Of a stretch of 64,000 nucleotides of DNA, positions 27,590-36,554 are shown one piece after another; the stretch's first letter is position 1, and each line of letters opens with the position of its first letter. Position numbers and translations under genes: made by a program. The notes under the pieces were generated by a model. It saw only the letters and a list, made by a program, of their open reading frames with translations. It made no database searches and was not told where the DNA came from. Location of the stretch: positions 4,278,001 through 4,342,000 of the forward strand of contig NZ_MTJN01000002.1 of NCBI RefSeq assembly GCF_002017865.1, read 5' to 3'. The DNA comes from Rhodoferax fermentans. GTDB lineage: Bacteria > Pseudomonadota > Gammaproteobacteria > Burkholderiales > Burkholderiaceae_C.

Positions 27590-28645
27590 ATGAGCACCCA
27601 CCTTGATGCCAAGCCACAGGCTCGCGCCATCACCCCCGGCCGTGCCGCAAAGGCGCTGACACCGATCGCCTTTGTGAATGCCATTGTGCTGGCCTACAGC
27701 CGCGCTGGTATGGACCCGTCACAGGCCCTGGCAGCGGCACAAATTGCGCCAGAACTTCTGGACGATCCAGCAGCCCGCATCACCGCCGCGCAGATGGAAA
27801 ACATCTCGGGGCTGGCCATGCAGGAACTCGATGATGAAGGCCTGGGCTGGTTCAGCCGCCGCCTGCCCTGGGGCAGCTACGGCATGCTGGCGCGCGCCTC
27901 GATCAGCGCGCCCAACCTCGGAGTGGCTTTAAAACGCTGGTGCCGCCACCATGGGTTGATCACCGACGACATCACACTGAGCCTATCGGTCAGCGGCCAC
28001 AGTGCCAGACTGACGATCACCGAAAACCGAGACCTGCAGGACTTGCGCGAGTTCTGCCTGGTGTCGGTGCTGCGCAACATCCACGGGCTGGCCTGCTGGC
28101 TGATCGACTCGCGCATCCCGCTCACCGGCGCGCAGTTTCCATTTAAACCGCCTGCCCACCAGGCTGTGTATTCAGTGCTTTTTTCGGCTCCAGCCCTTTT
28201 TACATCAGGGCCAGCAGCTATTGAATTTGATGCAATGTACCTGGCACAGCCGCTGCGCCGCGACGAGGCCGCTTTGCGCCAAATGCTCCAACGCGCGCTG
28301 CCGCTGACCGTGCTGCCCTACCGGCGCGACCGCCTGCTGGTGCAACGGGTGCGCCAGGCGCTGAGCAGCCAGCCCGAACACAGCCACAACGCCGAGGCTC
28401 TGGCCGCGCTGCTGCACCTGTCGGCACGCACCCTGCACCGCCAGCTCAAGGACGAAGGCGCGTCTTTGCAGGCGCTCAAGGACGAGGTACGCCAGGCCCG
28501 CGCCATCGAGCTGCTGCAACGCAGCCAGCGCCCGATCAAACAGGTGGCGCAAGCGGCCGGGTTTCAGAACGAGAAAAGTTTTATCCGCGCCTTCAAAGGC
28601 TGGACCGGGCGCTCGCCCGACCAGTTCAGGCGCGCAGGGCCTTAA
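27590..28645 (+). CDS. AraC-family transcriptional regulator (arabinose-binding-like sensor domain)
   Basis: 351 aa. N-terminal Arabinose_bd-type domain (about 40-230; MQELDDEGLGWFSRRLPWGS) and C-terminal double HTH (about 250-350; LHLSARTLHRQLKDEG and IKQVAQAAGFQNEKSFIRAFKGWTGRSP). Divergent from mccB with 127 bp between starts, so a local activator of the mcc genes is the simplest guess. A repeat copy (28177-28228) lies inside the linker between the domains and is read in frame. The ATG is preceded by AAGG only 1-2 bases away, so the start is uncertain. Confidence 0.88.
   Translation: MSTHLDAKPQARAITPGRAAKALTPIAFVNAIVLAYSRAGMDPSQALAAAQIAPELLDDPAARITAAQMENISGLAMQELDDEGLGWFSRRLPWGSYGMLARASISAPNLGVALKRWCRHHGLITDDITLSLSVSGHSARLTITENRDLQDLREFCLVSVLRNIHGLACWLIDSRIPLTGAQFPFKPPAHQAVYSVLFSAPALFTSGPAAIEFDAMYLAQPLRRDEAALRQMLQRALPLTVLPYRRDRLLVQRVRQALSSQPEHSHNAEALAALLHLSARTLHRQLKDEGASLQALKDEVRQARAIELLQRSQRPIKQVAQAAGFQNEKSFIRAFKGWTGRSPDQFRRAGP
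28177..28228 (-). repeat. Dispersed palindromic repeat, copy 7, inside the AraC-type gene
   Basis: TCGGCTCCAGCCCTTTTTAC, then CATCAGGGCCAGCAGCTATT. Encodes residues around SAPALFTSGPAAIEF in the linker between sensor and HTH domains. Confidence 0.75.
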
Positions 28646-28651
28646 AACTGC

Positions 28652-28672
28652 GGCTGCCTCAGAGGTGCAGCC
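28652..28672. terminator. Hairpin between the converging AraC and kinase genes
   Basis: GGCTGC and GCAGCC with a 9-base loop between two convergent stops (28645 and 28679). No U tract, so only a weak terminator candidate. Confidence 0.35.
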
Positions 28673-28678
28673 CGGCGT

Positions 28679-29611
28679 TTACACACCGTATTTCTGGCAA
28701 AACGCAGCAAATCCCTCTGCACTGGCGTAGGACTTCTGGGTGCCCGGCTTGGTCACCGCATCTGCCGCATACAGTGCGGCCTTCTTGAGCGAGGACAACA
28801 CATCGCCCGAAGCCACATAAAAATGGGCAAAACTGCCAATGTAGGCGTCTCCCGCACCGGTGGTGTCGATCGCTTTGATGCGGTCAAACCCGGGGATGAA
28901 ATCTTGACGGTCTTGCGTCACCAGCATCGCGCCTTTTTTGCCCATCGTCACCACCACGGTCTTGATGCCTTTGGCAATCAGCACACGCGCTGCAGCGACC
29001 ACTTGTTCGGTGTTTTCCGTTGGCATCTGGGTCAAGGTGGCCAGCTCGGTTTCGTTGGGGACAAGGAAACTGGCCTTGAGGCATTTGCTCAATTCGAGGT
29101 CCGGAGCCGCAGGCGCCGGGTTCAGCAGCGTCTCAATGCCATGGCGGGCGCCAAACTCAATGGCGTGGTAGACCGTCTCCAGCGGAATCTCCAGCTGCAA
29201 AATGATCAGCTTGCAGGTCTTCAGGTCGGCCTCAGCACGGTCCACATCGGCGGGCATCAGCTGGCCGTTGGCGCCTTTGATGATGAAAATGCAGTTCTCT
29301 GCGCTGGAGTCCACAAAAATCGGCGCCACACCACTGCTGGCACCCGGCACGGTGTCAACATAGCGCGCATCGATGCCGTTGTTGATGTAGTTCTGGCGTG
29401 TGTTGGGGCCAAACATGTCGTCACCCACCTTGGTCAGCATCAGCACATCGGCACCCAGGCGCGCTGCGGCGACCGCCTGGTTCGATCCCTTGCCGCCAAA
29501 CCCCATGGAAAACTCGGGCGCTTCGATGGTTTCGCCTTTACGCGGCATACGGTCCGTGTAGGTGACGAGATCAACCATGTTGCTGCCAATGACTGCAATA
29601 CGTCCTGCCAT
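28679..29611 (-). CDS. Ribokinase-family sugar kinase (candidate deoxyribokinase)
   Basis: 310 aa PfkB/ribokinase fold. N-terminal GSNMVDLVTYTDRMPRKGET, then FGGKGSNQAVAAARLGAD (ribokinase substrate motif) and C-terminal DTTGAGDAYIGSFAHF with the catalytic Asp. DeoK deoxyribokinases are close relatives of ribokinase. With deoC and a deoR-like gene in the same cluster, phosphorylation of 2-deoxyribose to its 5-phosphate is the most likely role; ribose remains possible. Last gene of the seven-gene minus-strand run starting at deoC; 16 bp from its upstream neighbour. Confidence 0.85.
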   Translation of the reverse strand: MAGRIAVIGSNMVDLVTYTDRMPRKGETIEAPEFSMGFGGKGSNQAVAAARLGADVLMLTKVGDDMFGPNTRQNYINNGIDARYVDTVPGASSGVAPIFVDSSAENCIFIIKGANGQLMPADVDRAEADLKTCKLIILQLEIPLETVYHAIEFGARHGIETLLNPAPAAPDLELSKCLKASFLVPNETELATLTQMPTENTEQVVAAARVLIAKGIKTVVVTMGKKGAMLVTQDRQDFIPGFDRIKAIDTTGAGDAYIGSFAHFYVASGDVLSSLKKAALYAADAVTKPGTQKSYASAEGFAAFCQKYGV

Positions 29612-29627
29612 AACAATCCCCTTTTGG

Positions 29628-30728
29628 TTAAGCACTCGGTGTGTTCAGGCTGGTTATGGCCGCCTGAACCCCATCCGCCCCTTGGCGATCCAGATAACCC
29701 AGCCTGACCTTGAAATGTGCGGTCTCACCGCCAGCCAGGCTGCGCACATTGCCCTTGGCTTTCTCCGCCAGATAACCTTCGGGCTCGCAGCTTCCTGGCA
29801 ACGCAAAGGCGCCCACCTCCTGGTCGGAATTGCACAGAATCCATCGGATCGTTTTGGGCATGTCCTTGGGTGACCAGGACATGTAGAAACCGTCTTGCTC
29901 AGGCCGACGCACCATCATGTGGGTCAGCCCGTTTGGGTCTGACTTGAGATGGCGGATGAAAAAAACCTGTTCCGGGTTGTACTGCGCGACGTCGTGCAAC
30001 ACCTCGGAGCGGTCCGGGTGTTTGGCCAGTTCGTCAATGAGGGCTTGGTACACCGGTGTCGGCTGAATGTGCCCTGGAATCGAGGTTCTGACACAGGTGT
30101 CGCTGGGGCTGAAATCTGCCGCCTGAAAGATCTTGCCGTCCTTCACTAGGCCGAAATTGACATGGCTGATGTACATCAGGTCCATGGGTGCACCAGACAA
30201 ATTCTGGACCTTCATTTCCAGATCAAACAAGCTCTCGTTGGGGCGCAAAACAATCCGTGGTGTGGCCAGGTAATGGTTGCCAAAGCCCATGGCGTACTCC
30301 CATTCACTGACCAGCGCCACATAAAAACCGCCCTGGTCTTCACCACAGAGAATATGCGCCCGGTCCATCGGCGCACAAGGCATTTCGCCGTGCAACGCAT
30401 GGGTGTCCTCGGGGGATGGGCAACCGTTGCGCAGCAGCCCGCTGTGGTAGGCGAAGCAGCCATAAGTCTGCAAAATGTCAGTGGCCGGGCGGGGCTGTTT
30501 GAACATGCTTTTCATGCCCAGGCTAACCCCGTCAAACACCGCCTCCCAGACCATCTGCCCCATGAACGGCAGCACGATCAGGTGGCCACGGTTGTTCTTC
30601 AGGCGCAGGGCTTCCACACCGCTGTCATACCTGAACAGGCTGACCGACATGTCACCAGCGGAGAAAACTTCCTGCTCGCTCGCCGTAAAAAACGATTTTT
30701 TCAGTTCAATGCTGATGTTTTGCATCAT
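29628..30728 (-). CDS. DUF4432-type aldose-1-epimerase-like protein
   Basis: 366 aa with a galactose-mutarotase-like beta-sandwich pattern: GCFAYHSGLLRNGCPSPEDT, LHGEMPCAPMDRAH, and long runs of alternating beta strands. Related proteins interconvert sugar anomers. Its start overlaps the stop of the upstream permease (ATGATG over TGA), so it is co-translated with the transporter. In a deoxyribose context it would supply the anomer needed by the kinase. Exact substrate not shown by sequence. Confidence 0.78.
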   Translation of the reverse strand: MMQNISIELKKSFFTASEQEVFSAGDMSVSLFRYDSGVEALRLKNNRGHLIVLPFMGQMVWEAVFDGVSLGMKSMFKQPRPATDILQTYGCFAYHSGLLRNGCPSPEDTHALHGEMPCAPMDRAHILCGEDQGGFYVALVSEWEYAMGFGNHYLATPRIVLRPNESLFDLEMKVQNLSGAPMDLMYISHVNFGLVKDGKIFQAADFSPSDTCVRTSIPGHIQPTPVYQALIDELAKHPDRSEVLHDVAQYNPEQVFFIRHLKSDPNGLTHMMVRRPEQDGFYMSWSPKDMPKTIRWILCNSDQEVGAFALPGSCEPEGYLAEKAKGNVRSLAGGETAHFKVRLGYLDRQGADGVQAAITSLNTPSA

Positions 30729-31732
30729 GATTTCCCCCGCCGTTTTTCCAGAACCATGTTGAGAATGATGACGCCCACGAGGAACGCCCCGAAGATGAAG
30801 TCGATCAGATGGATGCTGAAACGCATGATCTGGAACCCGCTGGAGAGGAACATCAGCGCCAGCACCGCGATGCAAATGCCCAGAACCCGCCCTTTGCCGC
30901 CCGCTGGGTTGGTTCCCCCCAAAACCGCAATCAACAGTGCCTGCAACAGGTAAGACGTGCCGTAGTCGGACTTCGCCGCATTCACCCGGGCAGAGAGCAG
31001 TATCCCCGCCATGCTGGCCAGCACGCCGCTCATCATGTAACTCAGGAACACCATCTTGTCGCGTTTGAGCCCTGCGAACAATGCCGCCTTGGCATTGGTG
31101 CCAATCAACATCAGGTTGATGCCAAAAACCGTTCTGGACAGAAGAAAAGCGATGGCGGAAGCGATCACCACAAAAATCAGGAACGGAATCGACACACCAA
31201 AAACAGTGCCCCCGCCGATCTCGGCCCAATACTTCGGAAACCCGGTGATGGCTGGCCCGCCGGTGATGACCAAGGCAAAACCCGTGAACAGCTGGCCGGT
31301 GCCGATGGTGGCCAGGATCGGCGTGATGCGCATGCGTGTGATCAGGAACCCATTCAAGGCACCTGCCAGTGTTCCGACTCCCAGCGCCAGGACCACTCCC
31401 ACACCCACATGCATCAATTGCTGGCTGTCGGACATCGAGGTGTCGCTGCCAATGGTCTTTGAAAAATAGACACCCGCCAGAATCGCAGACAAGTTGGCGA
31501 TGCCGATGATCGACAAATCAATGCCCCCGGTGAGCATGGCAATCATCATGGCGATCGACAACAGGCCGATTTCGGGAAACAGGAAAGAGATGGACTGAAA
31601 GTTGTAGTACCGCAGGAACTTGTCCGGCGACACGATGCTCATGGCCACGAAGATAAACACCGTGATCAGCACCAGCTGAGTCAGGTTGCTGTCGTGCTTC
31701 AAGAATCTGCGTGAATCAAAATCTGTAGTCAT
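30725..31732 (-). CDS. Sugar ABC transporter permease (RbsC family), second copy
   Basis: 335 aa, about 8-10 transmembrane segments, BPD_transp_2 family. GGIDLSIIGIANLSAI and the conserved loop VLGGTNPAGGKGRVLG (interaction with the ATPase) are visible. Works with the neighbouring permease at 31746-32723 as a heteromeric pore, as in LsrCD-type and RhaPQ-type importers. 13 bp separates the two permease genes. Confidence 0.92.
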   Translation of the reverse strand: MTTDFDSRRFLKHDSNLTQLVLITVFIFVAMSIVSPDKFLRYYNFQSISFLFPEIGLLSIAMMIAMLTGGIDLSIIGIANLSAILAGVYFSKTIGSDTSMSDSQQLMHVGVGVVLALGVGTLAGALNGFLITRMRITPILATIGTGQLFTGFALVITGGPAITGFPKYWAEIGGGTVFGVSIPFLIFVVIASAIAFLLSRTVFGINLMLIGTNAKAALFAGLKRDKMVFLSYMMSGVLASMAGILLSARVNAAKSDYGTSYLLQALLIAVLGGTNPAGGKGRVLGICIAVLALMFLSSGFQIMRFSIHLIDFIFGAFLVGVIILNMVLEKRRGKS

Positions 31733-31745
31733 TTGGGCACCTCAA

Positions 31746-32723
31746 TTACGTGCGACTCTTGCGGTCACGCTTGGCGGAGAAAGCTGTCGCCACGATCAGA
31801 ATGGTCCCCAGGACCACCAGCTGCCAGGTGGTTTCGACCTTCATGAGGATCAGGCTGTTCTTGACCATCACCAGCATAAAAACACCCATCATGGTGCCGA
31901 TCACGCTGCCGCTGCCGCCAAAAATCGAAGCGCCGCCCAGCACCACCGCCGCAATCACCTGCATGTCCATGCCAACAAAGTCACGCGGGTTGCACAGCCA
32001 GATCATGGAGGAATGCAACATCCCGGCGAAGCCAGCCAGAGCGCCACAAGCGCAATACACAAAGAAGGTGGTTTTTTTCAGGCTGAAGCCCACCCGGCTG
32101 GCCGACTCGGCCGAGCCCCCCATCGCATACACACTGCGCCCGAGCATGGTGTATTTCAGGATGATGTGAATCAGCAGCGCGACGCCGAGGTAGATCAGCA
32201 ACATGCTGGTCATCCCTGAGGTGGTTCCGTCGGGTTTGACCACCGTGTAGATGTCCGACTTCGTGAAGTTGATCAACACCTTGGGAAACCGGTCAATGTT
32301 GATCATGCTGGTGCCAATGATGCCCAGAATCAGCCCGCGCACGATGCTGGCGGTGCCCAGCGTCACGATCAACGGGATCATCTTGAACCGGTAAACCAGC
32401 AGCGCATTGAATGCCCCCAGGGTCAAACCGATCAGGGTCGCGACGACAAAAGGAAGCAGCACTCCGTCGTATTGGGTCAGCAGCATGCCGTGGACCGTGA
32501 GAAACATGCCGGCCACTGCCACGGCCGGGAATGAGACATCAATCCCCCCGGAGATCATGACCAGCAACACGCCAAGCGCCATGATGCCAATGATGATGTT
32601 GCTCTGAAGCAGGCTGAACAGGTTGTCAAGATCCCAAAACGCCGGGTTCACGGCGCCAATCAAGATCATGGCCGCGATGATGATCAAACCAATGACGGCT
32701 TCGGAATTGCGGAAAAATTTCAT
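31746..32723 (-). CDS. Sugar ABC transporter permease (RbsC family), first copy
   Basis: 325 aa, BPD_transp_2 family. GGIDVSFPAVAVAGMFL early, then MGGSAESASRVGFSLKK and VVLGGASIFGGSGSVIGT (coupling loop). ATG 32723 chosen because GAGGTGG lies 5-6 bases upstream; a GTG three codons earlier is unlikely. Directly after the ATPase gene (10 bp). Confidence 0.92.
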   Translation of the reverse strand: MKFFRNSEAVIGLIIIAAMILIGAVNPAFWDLDNLFSLLQSNIIIGIMALGVLLVMISGGIDVSFPAVAVAGMFLTVHGMLLTQYDGVLLPFVVATLIGLTLGAFNALLVYRFKMIPLIVTLGTASIVRGLILGIIGTSMINIDRFPKVLINFTKSDIYTVVKPDGTTSGMTSMLLIYLGVALLIHIILKYTMLGRSVYAMGGSAESASRVGFSLKKTTFFVYCACGALAGFAGMLHSSMIWLCNPRDFVGMDMQVIAAVVLGGASIFGGSGSVIGTMMGVFMLVMVKNSLILMKVETTWQLVVLGTILIVATAFSAKRDRKSRT

Positions 32724-32733
32724 GCTGACCACC

Positions 32734-34236
32734 TCAACCGAAGGATTTCAATTTGGCGTTGATCTCGTCTTCCGAAGTCTGGCTTGCCACCAGTTCCTCC
32801 AGGAAGCGCCCTTTGTGCATCATCACGATGCGGTTGCAGTTTTGGATCAACTCGGGAACGTCGTCGGAGATCATGATGACGCTCAAGCCGTTCTCCTGTT
32901 GGGTCAGGGCCCGGATGATCTTGTGAATCTCGGCTTTGGAGCCGACGTCCACACCAACTGTCGGACCGTTGAGGATCAGCACTTCTGCACCGGTCATGAG
33001 CCAGCGTCCAATCACCACCCGCTGGGCATTGCCCCCGGAGAGCTGATTGACCGGTTTTTCACCACTGGGCGTGGCGATCGTCAGTTTTTTGATCATCTCT
33101 GCGGCCAAGCTGGCAGCCTTCTCTCGGTCGATGACCAGATAACGCGACAGCCGCTCGTACATGGTCGACAACATGTTGCGGTTGATCGACTGGGTCGGAA
33201 AGATGCCTTCACTCAGGCGATCTTCCGGCACGTAAGCGATCCTGTGGTTGATCGCGTCCTGCACCGAACCGATCTTGACCGGCTGGTCGTTGAGACGGAT
33301 CTCGCCGCTGAAACCCGTCATCAGACCAAACAAGGACAGCGCAAACTCGGTCCGCCCAGAGCCCAGCAGGCTAGAAATGCCCACAATTTCGCCTGGGAAT
33401 ATCTTGAAATTCAGATCTTCATAACTGCCGGGCAGGCTCAGATGGCGCACTTCCAGTCGCGGCACGACAGCGGTTGTTGCAGGCTTCCATTCAAAGTGAT
33501 TGACTTCAATGTCGTGCCCGGTCATGTGTTTGGTGATCAGCGCTTCGGTGAAATCACGGGTCTGGCCGTCGGCAATCTTTCGCCCGTTGCGAATCACCGT
33601 GATGCGTTCACTGATGTCGAGCATTTCGCGCATCTTGTGACTGACAAACAGGATGGCGATACCTCTGCGCTGGATGTCGCGCACGATCTCAAACAGGGTC
33701 GTGATTTCTTTGCCGGTCAGGGCGGTTGTCGGCTCATCCATGATGATCAGACGCACGTCGTTCATCATCGAGCGGGCAATTGCAATCAGCTGTTTTTGCG
33801 CCGTTGGCAGGGTCTCGATCTTGGCATCCAGATCAATGTCCACCCCGAGGCGCTGCAAAGCTTCCGACGCCAGTTGGCGCGACTTCTTCCAGTTCACCCA
33901 AGTCCGCTTTTCGCGCAACTGGGTATTGATCGACAGGTTTTCCGCCACGGTCAGGTTGCCGAACAACGAAAAATCCTGATAGATCACCTGCACGCCGCTT
34001 GCAATCGCATCGACTGGTGATTTGGCAAAAAATGGCTTCCCATCGATCAGCATCTCGCCTTCATCCGGCTGGTAAACCCCGGAGATGACCTTGATGACGG
34101 TTGACTTCCCTGAACCATTCTCACCAGCAAGACAATGGATTTCACCCGGCATGATCCTGAGCGAAATCTGATCGAGTGCTTGCACCCCCGAGAATCTCTT
34201 GCTAACGTTTCTTAACTCGAGATAGGCATCTGACAT
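32734..34236 (-). CDS. Sugar ABC transporter ATP-binding protein with two NBDs, second one degenerate
   Basis: 500 aa, RbsA/MglA-type tandem ATPase. First domain is canonical: Walker A GENGSGKST, signature region LPTAQKQLIAIAR, Walker B LIIMDEPTTAL. Second domain lacks a proper Walker A (SSLLGSGRTEF) and has LILNGPTVGVD where LILDEPTRGVD is usual, so the Walker B Asp and catalytic Glu are both replaced; LSGGNAQR signature is kept. Only the first site should hydrolyse ATP well. ATG 34236 chosen; upstream frame covers the intercistronic hairpin. Confidence 0.92.
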   Translation of the reverse strand: MSDAYLELRNVSKRFSGVQALDQISLRIMPGEIHCLAGENGSGKSTVIKVISGVYQPDEGEMLIDGKPFFAKSPVDAIASGVQVIYQDFSLFGNLTVAENLSINTQLREKRTWVNWKKSRQLASEALQRLGVDIDLDAKIETLPTAQKQLIAIARSMMNDVRLIIMDEPTTALTGKEITTLFEIVRDIQRRGIAILFVSHKMREMLDISERITVIRNGRKIADGQTRDFTEALITKHMTGHDIEVNHFEWKPATTAVVPRLEVRHLSLPGSYEDLNFKIFPGEIVGISSLLGSGRTEFALSLFGLMTGFSGEIRLNDQPVKIGSVQDAINHRIAYVPEDRLSEGIFPTQSINRNMLSTMYERLSRYLVIDREKAASLAAEMIKKLTIATPSGEKPVNQLSGGNAQRVVIGRWLMTGAEVLILNGPTVGVDVGSKAEIHKIIRALTQQENGLSVIMISDDVPELIQNCNRIVMMHKGRFLEELVASQTSEDEINAKLKSFG

Positions 34237-34270
34237 TGATATCCCCCGGCTAACAGATCCAACGAAAACT

Positions 34271-34300
34271 GTGGGGCACTTCCCAACCGAAGCGCCCCAC
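34271..34300 (-). terminator. Strong stem-loop between binding-protein and ATPase genes
   Basis: 12-bp stem on the minus strand (one G-U pair) with loop GGTTGG, following the binding-protein stop by 7 bases. Only a short U run (AGTTTTCG) follows. Typical of a partial terminator or 3'-end stabiliser that gives more binding protein than transporter. Confidence 0.65.
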
Positions 34301-34307
34301 ACACGGG

Positions 34308-35360
34308 TTAGAAGTTGTATTTGCCCATGTTTTCTTTGGTAACACCCACCCAGCCTTGTCCGTACAGCAGGTTAGGCTTCTTGGCATCCGGGCTGCTCAG
34401 GTTGCCATACCCTTCCAGGCCGAGGTTCAGACCAGCCTTGATCTGTGCCTTCTTGCCAGACAGTGTCATGACTGCCAGCTCATTCATCGCATAACCCGCA
34501 ACAGCCGGGTCCCAGAACTGGATGTACTGGATGTTGTTGTTTTTCAGATATTCACCAGCCACCGACACCAGACCGGTCCCGGCGAAGAAGATCTTGCCGT
34601 TCAAGCCACGTTCAGCGATCAGACGGCCCGCGCCAGCCGAGGTGGGCATAGGACCACCGAGCACACCCTTGAGCTTGGGATACGTGGTCAGTGTTTCCTT
34701 GAGCTTGGTGTAGTCGGTGTTGGCGTCATCAGACGTTTCAAGGCGTTTGGTCACTTCCTGCATCTTGGGGAAGTTCTTCTTCTGGTAGGCCACGCCACCG
34801 TCAATCCACTCGTTTTGCGACTTGGAGGTTAGGCTGCCGACGGTGGCCACATACTGGCCTTCACCGCCCATCGACTTGGCCAGCACTTCCATCAGTTTGG
34901 CGCCATAGGCCAAGTTGTCAAAGGCTTCTAGTGTGAAGTCCGAGTTTTGCAGGTTGGAGGCTTCGTGCGCGATCACCACAATGCCACGATCACGTGCCTT
35001 TTTGAGAACAGGCTCAAGGGCTTCGACCGAGAAAGGCACAACACAAATAGCGTCCACACCTTGAGCAATCAGGTTTTCGATGATCTGCACCTGGGCAGCG
35101 GCATCAGCCTGAGAGGGACCCACCATCCAGGTGTCGTGGCCGGTATCGGCCTTGAACTGGTTGACGCCGTTGCGCATGCGGTCAAACCAAGCGATGCCAT
35201 CCACCTTGACAACCGTGGCGATCGTGAATTTTTTCTTGGTGGCCGCCGCCGTGATGTCCTTACTGACTTTGCTGACGTCGACAGGTCCATTGCCAGCCGC
35301 ATAAACAGAACTAGCACCCAGCATGGTGATTGCTGTAACGATGGAAAACAACTTCTTCAT
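34308..35360 (-). CDS. Periplasmic sugar-binding protein of the ABC transporter
   Basis: 350 aa Peripla_BP_4 protein (RhaS/LsrB/RbsB type). Signal peptide at 1-22 (MKKLFSIVTAITMLGASSVYAA, cleavage near AYA-AG). Mature part has IATVVKVDGIAWFDRMRNGV, VGPSQADAAAQVQIIENLIAQGVDAI and GLVSVAGEYLKNNNI. Good Shine-Dalgarno (GAGGGG). Its closeness to the LsrB/RhaS group leaves the ligand open; with deoC and the kinase the ligand is probably 2-deoxyribose. Separated from the ATPase gene by a strong hairpin. Confidence 0.9.
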   Translation of the reverse strand: MKKLFSIVTAITMLGASSVYAAGNGPVDVSKVSKDITAAATKKKFTIATVVKVDGIAWFDRMRNGVNQFKADTGHDTWMVGPSQADAAAQVQIIENLIAQGVDAICVVPFSVEALEPVLKKARDRGIVVIAHEASNLQNSDFTLEAFDNLAYGAKLMEVLAKSMGGEGQYVATVGSLTSKSQNEWIDGGVAYQKKNFPKMQEVTKRLETSDDANTDYTKLKETLTTYPKLKGVLGGPMPTSAGAGRLIAERGLNGKIFFAGTGLVSVAGEYLKNNNIQYIQFWDPAVAGYAMNELAVMTLSGKKAQIKAGLNLGLEGYGNLSSPDAKKPNLLYGQGWVGVTKENMGKYNF

Positions 35361-35543
35361 GTGTACCCCTCTATAGTTTGTCGGACATAAAAACTCAACT
35401 CACACTCAGCAGGAATACATCCTGTCGTCTACGACGGATGTACACGTCCACCAGCGCAAAAACAAGCGCAGATGAAGTCGTGTTGAAGTGCCCCAACCCG
35501 GAACAGGATGGATGGCAGAAATTTCACTTTGGACTCGCTCGGC

Positions 35544-36212
35544 TCAAGCGCCGATGATGGTCACGCTCAGACTGGCGCCAACCCTGGAAGCCCCGGCTTC
35601 AATCATGGCCAGCGCATCGGCCTGGCTGCGAACCCCACCCGAGGCCTTGACACCCACCAGCGGCCCCACCGTTTGGCGCATCAACGCAATATCTGCCACG
35701 GTGGCACCCGACTTACCAAAACCCGTGGAGGTTTTGACAAAATCCGCCCCAGCTTCAACGCTGAGTCGGCAAGCAGTTTCTTTTTGGGCGTCTGTCAACA
35801 AGCAGGTTTCAATGATCACCTTGAGGGTTTTGCCTGCGCACGCTTTTTTTACCAAAGCGATGTCATCTCGCACCAGGTCAAGATCACCGTCTTTCAGAGC
35901 GCCCACATTGATGACCATGTCGACTTCATCGGCACCGTTTTGGATGCAGGCCTGGGTTTCCTGAGCCTTGCACTCACTGAGCGTGGCGCCCAGCGGGAAC
36001 CCCACCACACAACAAGTCAGAACCCCACTGCCTTTGAGTTTCTGGGCAACCAAAGGAACCCAGTAGGGATTCACGCACACCGAAGCAAACTTGAAGCGAA
36101 TCGCCTCATCACATAAACGCTCCACTTCCACCCGCTGGGCGTCGGGCTTCAGGATGGTGTGGTCAATATAAGAGGCCAAGCTACGGTCATTCACCATCAC
36201 TGTGTTTGTCAT
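35544..36212 (-). CDS. deoC: Deoxyribose-phosphate aldolase
   Basis: Cleaves 2-deoxyribose-5-phosphate to acetaldehyde and glyceraldehyde-3-phosphate. 222 aa, short bacterial DeoC form. Schiff-base Lys in [15 protein letters not shown] and the second catalytic Lys in [13 protein letters not shown] 36212 was preferred to a frame start nine codons earlier; MVNDRSLAS five codons later is also possible. First gene of the sugar operon and divergent from the deoR-like regulator; 183 bp to the binding-protein gene downstream. Confidence 0.95.
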   Translation of the reverse strand: MTNTVMVNDRSLASYIDHTILKPDAQRVEVERLCDEAIRFKFASVCVNPYWVPLVAQKLKGSGVLTCCVVGFPLGATLSECKAQETQACIQNGADEVDMVINVGALKDGDLDLVRDDIALVKKACAGKTLKVIIETCLLTDAQKETACRLSVEAGADFVKTSTGFGKSGATVADIALMRQTVGPLVGVKASGGVRSQADALAMIEAGASRVGASLSVTIIGA

Positions 36213-36554
36213 GCGCCACCTGTCAAATGTTGGGTTCAATGCATCTTTATTGAGATAAATGATACATCTAATGTTTGGATCTTCACATTTTTTGTTGAAT
36301 GTTATTCACATTGATCGTAAAGTGCAAGCCATGCTTATTTTTCGAGGAAAGGCCCCACGACCAGACGCGTCGTTAGTGGCTCAGAATTTGCATGCCATGG
36401 TCTCCTGAAGAGGGTCCATATCAGAAGGGAAAAATGATGAATAAAAATGGCCAGGAAGTTTGTGCCGAGGTCCTTCGCAGCTGCAACGTCAGAGATACAC
36501 ACACGCCTGCTCTGTGCGTCGGACTCTGTTTTCTTCAGATGAAGGATGTCTGCC
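36213..36554. promoter_or_regulatory. Divergent deoC/deoR control region
   Basis: 342 bp with no gene. AT-rich near deoC. TTCACATT occurs twice as a direct repeat (36282-36289 and 36305-36312), 23 bp apart, about two helical turns, which suits a regulator binding on one face. The rest (36340-36540) shows nothing I recognise. No clear copy of the E. coli DeoR palindrome was found. Confidence 0.45.
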
